A DNA stretch of 64,000 nucleotides from Balanoglossus misakiensis (lineage: Eukaryota > Hemichordata), in contig CM082583.2 of assembly GCA_040954595.2 (NCBI GenBank), forward strand, positions 5,084,001-5,148,000, written 5' to 3'. Made by a program: the position numbers and the translations under genes. The notes beneath the pieces were generated by a model. That model saw only the letters and a list, made by a program, of their open reading frames with translations. It searched no databases and was not told where the DNA came from. Of this stretch, positions 56,801 to 64,000 are shown piece by piece (the stretch's first letter is position 1; every line of letters starts with the position of its first letter).

Positions 56801-59800
56801 TTGCGAAACTTCAAAATTTCTTCATTTTTTGATAAAAATCATGGGTTATAGCTCATGAAAATCATCCAAAAATGACAATTTTTCGACTTTGCGAAACTTC
56901 AAAATTTCTTCATTTTTTGATAAAAATCATGGGTTATAGCTCATGAAAATCATCCAAAAAAGACAATTTTTCGACTTTGCGAAACATCAAAATTTCTTCA
57001 TTTTTGATAAAAATCATGGGTTATAGCTCATGAAAATCATCCAAAAATGACAATTTTTCGACTTTGCGAAACTTCAAAATTTCTTCATTTTTTGATAAAA
57101 ATCATGGGTTATAGCTCATGAAAATCATCCAAAAATGACAATTTTTCGACTTTGCGAAACATCAAAATTTCTTCATTTTTTGATAAAAATCATGGGTTAT
57201 AGCTCATGAAAATCATCCAAAAATGACAATTTTTCGACTTTGCGAAACATCAAAATTTCTTCATTTTTGATAAAAATCATGGGTTATAGCTCATGAAAAT
57301 CATCCAAAAATGACAATTTTTCGACTTTGCGAAACATCAAAATTTCTTCATTTTTTGATAAAAATCATGGGTTATAGCTCATGAAAATCATCCAAAAATG
57401 ACAATTTTTCGACTTTGCGAAACTTCAAAATTTCTTCATTTTTGATAAAAATCATGGGTTATAGCTCATGAAAATCATCCAAAAATGACAATTTTTCGAC
57501 TTTGCGAAACTTCAAAATTTCTTCATTTTTTGATAAAAATCATGGGTTATAGCTCATGAAAATCATCCAAAAATGACAATTTTTCGACTTTGCGAAACTT
57601 CAAAATTTCTTCATTTTTTGATAAAAATCATGGGTTATAGCTCATGAAAATCATCCAAAAATGACAATTTTTCGACTTTGCGAAACTTCAAAATTTCTTC
57701 ATTTTTTGATAAAAATCATGGGTTATAGCTCATGAAAATCATCCAAAAATGACAATTTTTCGACTTTGCGAAACTTCAAAATTTCTTCATTTTTTGATAA
57801 AAATCATGGGTTATAGCTCATGAAAATCATCCAAAAATGACAATTTTTCGACTTTGCGAAACTTCAAAATTTCTTCATTTTTTGATAAAAATCATGGGTT
57901 ATAGCTCATGAAAATCATCCAAAAATGACAATTTTTCGACTTTGCGAAACTTCAAAATTTCTTCATTTTTTGATAAAAATCATGGGTTATAGCTCATGAA
58001 AATCATCCAAAAATGACAATTTTTCGACTTTGCGAAACTTCAAAATTTCTTCATTTTTTGATAAAAATCATGGTTATAGCTCATGAAAATCATCCAAAAA
58101 TGACAATTTTTCGACTTTGCGAAACTTCAAAATTTCTTCATTTTTTGATAAAAATCATGGGTTATAGCTCATGAAAATCATCCAAAAATGACAATTTTTC
58201 GACTTTGCGAAACTTCAAAATTTCTTCATTTTTTGATAAAAATCATGGGTTATAGCTCATGAAAATCATCCAAAAATGACAATTTTTCGACTTTGCGAAA
58301 CTTCAAAATTTCTTCATTTTTTGATAAAAATCATGGGTTATAGCTCATGAAAATCATCCAAAAATGACAATTTTTCGACTTTGCGAAACTTCAAAATTTC
58401 TTCATTTTTTGATAAAAATCATGGGTTATAGCTCATGAAAAATCATCCAAAAATGACAATTTTTCGACTTTGCGAAACATCAAAATTTTTTATTTTTTGA
58501 TAAAAATCATGGGTTATAGCTCATGAAAATCATCCAAAAATGATAATTTTTCGACTTTGCGAAACTTCAAAATTTCTTCATTTTTTGATAAAAATCATGG
58601 GTTATAGCTCATGAAAATCATCCAAAAATGACAATTTTTCGACTTTGCGAAACATCAAAATTTCTTCATTTTTTGATAAAAATCATGGGTTATAGCTCAT
58701 GAAAATCATCCAAAATTGACAAAAATTTCGACTTTGCGAAACATCAAAATTTCTTCATTTTTTGATAAAAATCATGGGTTATAGCTCATGAAAATCATCC
58801 AAAAATGACAAAATTTCGACTTAGCGAAACTTCAAAATTTCTTCATTTTTTGATAAAAATCATGGGTTATAGCTCATGAAAATCATCCAAAAATGACAAT
58901 TTTTCGACTTTGCGAAACTTCAAAATTTCTTCATTTTTTGATAAAAATCATGGGTTATAGCTCATGAAAATCATCCAAAAATGACAATTTTTCGACTTTG
59001 CGAAACATTCAAAATTTCTTCATTTTTTGATAAAAATCATGGGTTATAGCTCATGAAAATCATCCAAAAATGACAATTTTTCGACTTTGCGAAACTTCAA
59101 AATTTCTTCATTTTTTGATAAAAATCATGGGTTATAGCTCATGAAAATCATCCAAAAATGACAATTTTTCGACTTTGCGAAACTTCAAAATTTCTTCATT
59201 TTTTGATAAAAATCATGGGTTATAGCTCATGAAAATCATCCAAAAATGAGAATTTTTCGACTTTGCGAAACTTCAAAATTTCTTCATTTTTCGATAAAAA
59301 TCATGGGTTATAGCTCATGAAAATCATCCAAAAATGAGAATTTTTCGACTTTGCGAAACTTCAAAATTTCTTCATTTTTTGATAAAATCATGGGTTATAG
59401 CTCATGAAAATCATCCAAAAATGACAATTTTTCGACTTTGCGAAACTTCAAAATTTCTTCATTTTTTGATAAAAATCATGGGTTATAGCTCATGAAAATC
59501 ATCCAAAAAATGACAATTTTTCGACTTTGCGAAACTTCAAAATTTCTTCATTTTTTGATAAAAATCATGGGTTATAGCTCATGAAAATCATCCAAAAATG
59601 ACAATTTTTCGACTTTGCGAAACTTCAAAATTTCTTCATTTTTTGATAAAAATCATGGGTTATAGCTCATGAAAATCATCCAAAAATGACAATTTTTCGA
59701 CTTTGCGAAACTTCAAAATTTCTTCATTTTTTGATAAAAATCATGGGTTATAGCTCATGAAAATCATCCAAAAAATGACAATTTTTCGACTTTGCGAAAC

Positions 59801-60748
59801 TTCAAAATTTCTTCATTTTTTGATAAAAATCATGGGTTATAGCTCATGAAAATCATCCAAAAATGACAATTTTTCGACTTTGCGAAACTTCAAAATTTCT
59901 TCATTTTTTGATAAAAATCATGGGTTATAGCTCATGAAAATCATCCAAAAATGACAATTTTTCGACTTTGCGAAACTTCAAAATTTCTTCATTTTTTGAT
60001 AAAAATCATGGGTTATAGCTCATGAAAATCATCCAAAAATGACAATTTTCGACTTTGCGAAACTTCAAAATTTCTTCATTTTTTGATAAAAATCATGGGT
60101 TATAGCTCATGAAAATCATCCAAAAATGACAATTTTTCGACTTTGCGAAACTTCAAAATTTCTTCATTTTTTGATAAAAATCATGGGTTATAGCTCATGA
60201 AAATCATCCAAAAATGACAATTTTTCGACTTTGCGAAACTTCAAAATTTCTTCATTTTTTGATAAAAATCATGGGTTATAGCTCATGAAAATCATCCAAA
60301 AATGACAATTTTTCGACTTTGCGAAACTTCAAAATTTCTTCATTTTTTGATAAAAATCATGGGTTATAGCTCATGAAAATCATCCAAAAATGACAATTTT
60401 TCGACTTTGCGAAACATCAAAATTTCTTCATTTTTTGATAAAAATCATGGGTTATAGCTCATGAAAATCATCCAAAAATGACAATTTTTCGACTTTGCGA
60501 AACTTCAAAATTTCTTCATTTTTTGATAAAAATCATGGGTTATAGCTCATGAAAATCATCCAAAAATGACAATTTTTCGACTTTGCGAAACATCAAAATT
60601 AAATGGTCTCCAAAATGATAATTTTCGACTTTCTTCATTTTTTGATAAAATTCATGGGTTATAGCTCATGAAAATCATCCAAAAATGACAATTTTTCGAC
60701 TTTGCGAAACATCAAAATTTCTTCATTTTTTGATAAAAATCATGGGTT
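50894..60748 (+). repeat. 88-bp tandem satellite array, about 112 copies, cut by an assembly gap
   Basis: Head-to-tail copies in one orientation; successive GACA motifs at 50981, 51069, 51157 and 51245 are exactly 88 bases apart. The consensus is about 27% GC with two CpGs. Each monomer has a 5-bp inverted repeat TTTCG/CGAAA (loop 6), a second TCATG/CATGA (loop 10), and A/T tracts spaced at roughly multiples of 10-11 bases. Copies differ by a few recurrent changes (GACAAT/GAGAAT, AAACTTC/AAACATC, GATAAAA/GATTAAAA, CTTCATTTT/CTTCAATTT) and one-base slips. It has no coding capacity: 88 is not a multiple of three and no frame stays open. The left edge is clean at about 50,894; the right edge is hidden by the gap. 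Confidence 0.98.
60597..60660 (+). repeat. Rearranged satellite copy near the array end
   Basis: After AAACATCAAAATT the sequence reads aaatggtctccaaaatgata, then rejoins monomer sequence with internal deletion (ATTTTCGACTTTCTTCATTT, lacking the TGCGAAAC part). Such degenerate copies are typical close to array edges. Confidence 0.75.
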
Positions 60749-60848
60749 NNNNNNNNNNNNNNNNNNNNNNNNNNNNNNNNNNNNNNNNNNNNNNNNNNNN
60801 NNNNNNNNNNNNNNNNNNNNNNNNNNNNNNNNNNNNNNNNNNNNNNNN
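60749..60848. other. Assembly gap of 100 N
   Basis: Exactly 100 unknown bases, a conventional placeholder for unknown length. It starts inside a satellite monomer and ends in unique sequence, so the true array is probably longer. Open frames that run through it are artefacts. Confidence 0.99.
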
Positions 60849-63800
60849 TGTGGGGGCGCACTTCGGCGCTTAGTCAAGCAGCAATCGCAGCCAACCCACC
60901 GTTTTGAAAAAAAAATAGCAGACGCCGCATATCTTGTGTACACATTTCTGTGGCGTATCGGATAAAATCGACGTTAATGTAACCAATAAATATTGATAAA
61001 TGTCCATTCACAATTCCATAAACGTTGCGTCATTTTAGAACACATTGCGAACAAATGAAATATCATTTAGCCTGTACATCACACAAAACAATCAACTTAT
61101 AAAAAATAATCTGCATTTGCATTGGAAGACGTCATTGCTTTAAATTTCCATCTTCAAGAATACTATGCGCTGAGGAAAACATGGATACCGGGTTGTGAAT
61201 ATTAGTGTTTTTTAAATTGCTGTTTTCCCAGGGGAATCGATATATTCTGACGGTCGCAGATTTATTTATTTTAGACCAAGAAATGGTAGTTTCTCTCTCC
61301 ACTCGGCAGCGACTGAACTCGTAACCTTGAAGGAACATCGAAAACCACAGTTTGGCTCGCTGAACACGTGTATTTGAAATCGATTGAGGAGCGCAAGGGG
61401 GGGTCGTGGGTATTGCAGCCCCTAAAATCGATGCTAATTCTCCTGGAATGGCCGTCACAGGCATAAGACAAAGGAGGTGCGAGTCATGATCTGAATACAA
61501 TTGGACGCCTCGCAGATGACAACGCTCGGAAAAATTGGTTCTCGTAATAGCCTACAAACGATCCCGGATGAGATCCCGTCGCTTGTCGCCATTTTTATCC
61601 CCCCTTTTTTTCTCCTGGACGTCTTGCTCGGAGCGCGAATGCACGACGGCGCGATCAGTTTCGTCGGCCTTTGACTCTTTGCCAGTCATGCTGGCTAGAC
61701 TAGAAAGGGCCATGAGTTGGACGATTTCGCCGCGCGGAGACAAAATCCGCGCGACGGGCACGCACACACTGGGTGCCAATCGACCGATGAACATTTCGAC
61801 GTGTAAGGATTCTTGGTTTCAAAAACCGAACGAAAATGAGCCACTGAAAAATGTTTTGGTGATTCAGTGAATGAAATAAGAATTTCGATCCACTAATGTT
61901 GGACACATCCACGAACGATATTTAGTGGACAGTTGTAAGGCTTGTACGTAAACCAATCAAAATTATATTACGAGTCCAGCCTGTGTCTTTCCGTATTTCG
62001 TATGACTGGGACTAGTGGTGCCAGTGTTTGGTTTTTTCGCCCGGGGAATCTGTAGACACAGCCCTAATGTAGTCTCCCGTAAATTATTCACCTTCTCGGA
62101 TTTCTGTACCGAGTCTGTTTCATACAGTTTTTTTTCCTCGCCGAAGGAGAAATAATACACGACATCGGTGACTTCGACGAGAAATAGTGCATTGTTCAGC
62201 GGCGGACCCCCGAAATCGGTGTCACCCGATCGCCATGGAGACCGGCGTGAGTGCAAAATCAGAAATAAGTAAAAGTGAACAGTGTCGTGCAGCGAGGGTA
62301 TATTATATATGGTAAATTTCACACAGTGTCGTGGTGTCAGGCAGGATAATTGACAATCCCAAACTGGCACAGTTTCAAACAAAACTGACGTCGATTATTA
62401 AACGAAAGATGAGTAGCGAAATATATTTGCCAGAGTTGAGGCTTTCGTTGGTACCACGACAAATGGACGCAGCGAAACGCTGAGATTTCTCGGTGGTTTT
62501 CGTAACGGGCGCACATGTCGAACGCACTGAGAAAATCTTAATTTCTCGACACAGCGTCTGACGTCGACTCCACCGTCGCCATGATGCCCAACTTTGGTCT
62601 ACCATACGTCATGTGAGTGACGCTTCGTCTTTGCTAATTGCTAACCGCAGCCCTGGGCGACATTTCGTTTGAAAGGCAAGACAGGCAGACACCGTGGTAG
62701 TGAAAGACCGCGTTACCACCGATGTCATTTAGAGCGTTCTGTAAAGCCCTAGGAAAAGCATCGCCGCTGATAATGGCGAGAGTGAGAGAAGAAAATGAAT
62801 TTTCGATGAAGTGCGTAACAATCTTTGCTGGAAAGTACATGTTTTCTATGTTATGTTGATGTTCGATAGTGTCACCGTGTACGCTCGCTGTGGCTGATTT
62901 TTGTTGGCCGGGAGAATACGAACTATAAGCACAGTGCAAATGGTACGCTGCAGCATGGCAGACGTGACAGACGTGCACAAGACAAAGGCGAACCCTGAAT
63001 CAAAAAGCTATGGCTTAAATATATATAATATATATATATATATATAAAGCATATATATATGTAAAAAAAGCATATATATATATATGGGAAAAACGGGGTA
63101 ATATGCTTTTTGCTATAGAAAGAGGAAATCGTGAAGAGATACACATAAATAAAGAAACCCTGGGGAAAGTAACTCTGTCGACACGGAGCTTTTGAAAAGA
63201 TGAAATCGGTAAACAAGACGGTGAAGCAAACAATAGGCATGATATTGACGTCTGCGCCGTGCCTGTGACATCCACAATGGGAAGTGGGCAGACCGCATTA
63301 CATCCTAATGGAGTGAACAAGGCGAGAAAAACAACCACGTGAAAGCAACCACGACGGGCGGTCTGCGGCCCGTTCAGTGCCACCGCGGTGCACGGGGGCA
63401 TTCTTTCAGAGCGGCCGTTTCGCAACGCTGAGAGTTCGGAATCCCAGCCGTGGTGTTGGCGGCGGGGTGCGGTGACCCGAGACGGTGTCGGTCGCGCCCA
63501 GGTTGTGTTGCCCCGAATGCGCGGCCGGGCTGGCAACAAAAAATGCCACGGAAAATGGACAACGAAATGAACGACTCACGAAGAGAAAACCTGCGCGCCG
63601 AATTCCACATTCACTACCTGTCTGCGCCCGAGTGCGTCCCTCCCCTTGTCAGATTCAGACGCCAACAATCATATGACTTATCACATGTGACACAATATTC
63701 TAGGTTTGACAAGAATCGATATCAGCTTCCTTAGCACAAATGCGTTAAGTCTGTATATTAAATCGCGCCATTATCGAACATTTCCTTTCCAAAATATCTA

Positions 63801-64000
63801 AAATAATTATATTTAATAGAAAAAAATAAATAAAATGTTCACACCGAAACAAGTACAAATATTTACTTTGTGGCAGACGGTTGTGATCATGTTTCAGCTT
63901 ATATAAACACCTTTATCATTAAGCCCTGTGCCTGAAACAGTGACGTCACAAAACGCTGGGGAAAAGAAGGTGTCGGGATCTAAGAATATCATGGATGAAT
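60849..64000. other. Unique flank beyond the satellite, no gene recognised
   Basis: No protein family is recognisable. An (AT)n-rich tract lies at 63018-63085 and a CRE palindrome at 63941-63948. The 174-codon minus frame at 63015-63539 runs into the AT repeat and shows no domain. Confidence 0.55.
63018..63085 (+). repeat. (AT)n low-complexity tract
   Basis: Three AT blocks separated by short aaagc and gtaaaaaaagc interruptions. Confidence 0.9.

Noticed and set aside
50894-60748. CRISPR-like array
   Set aside because: No unique spacers; whole 88-bp units repeat head to tail in eukaryotic DNA.
60685-60965. Frames crossing 60749-60848
   Set aside because: They run through unknown bases of the assembly gap.

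Overview
The window is invertebrate nuclear DNA. It holds one confidently recognisable protein-coding gene, a COUP transcription factor (NR2F / seven-up family orphan nuclear receptor) on the + strand. Its coding exons lie at 24594-25086, 25345-25866 and 29802-30076, all introns are GT-AG, and they join to an intact 429-residue protein. The C-terminus ([11 protein letters not shown]) and the start ([11 protein letters not shown]) resemble the deuterostome/chordate COUP-TFs more than Drosophila Seven-up. Short introns, many poly-G and poly-A runs and abundant microsatellites fit a marine invertebrate; a cephalochordate-like or other non-vertebrate deuterostome is my best guess, but the species is not proven by what I can see.

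Layout. 1-23.9 kb is a gene-poor upstream flank with no recognisable protein. It carries nuclear-receptor half-site arrays (13.35, 20.78 and 21.21 kb), a CTCF-like core (21.40 kb), a CRE with two GC-rich hairpins (6.77 kb), a possible T-box pair (20.30 kb), a (ATG)n microsatellite (19.79 kb) and one orphan exon-like segment (10.26 kb). 23.9-24.6 kb is the likely promoter and 5' leader: four CCAAT boxes, two TATA-like elements (one also a perfect CArG box), a DR1-like element, a leader hairpin and a probable 180-bp 5'-UTR intron. 24.6-30.1 kb is the coding part. The 3' UTR runs to about 30.77 kb. 30.8-50.9 kb is again gene-poor, with DR1-like elements at 32.53 and 32.72 kb, an inverted AGGTCA pair at 45.36 kb and a long (ACAT)n microsatellite at 44.50 kb. 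50,894-60,748 is an AT-rich tandem satellite with an 88-bp monomer, about 112 copies in one orientation, ending in a 100-base assembly gap (60,749-60,848). 60.85-64.0 kb is unique flank with no gene seen.

How it fits together. A single developmental transcription-factor gene lies in more than 40 kb of non-coding DNA, as expected of a genomic regulatory block. COUP-TFs bind paired RGGTCA half-sites, and several such pairs lie around the gene, so auto- or cross-regulation by nuclear receptors is a reasonable inference. Exon 2 can be read 80 codons into intron 2 and meets a polyadenylation hexamer 100 bases later, so a shortened receptor lacking the end of the ligand-binding domain is possible. 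I saw no tRNA, rRNA, CRISPR array, viral gene or intact transposon. Most other open reading frames look like chance or low-complexity frames.
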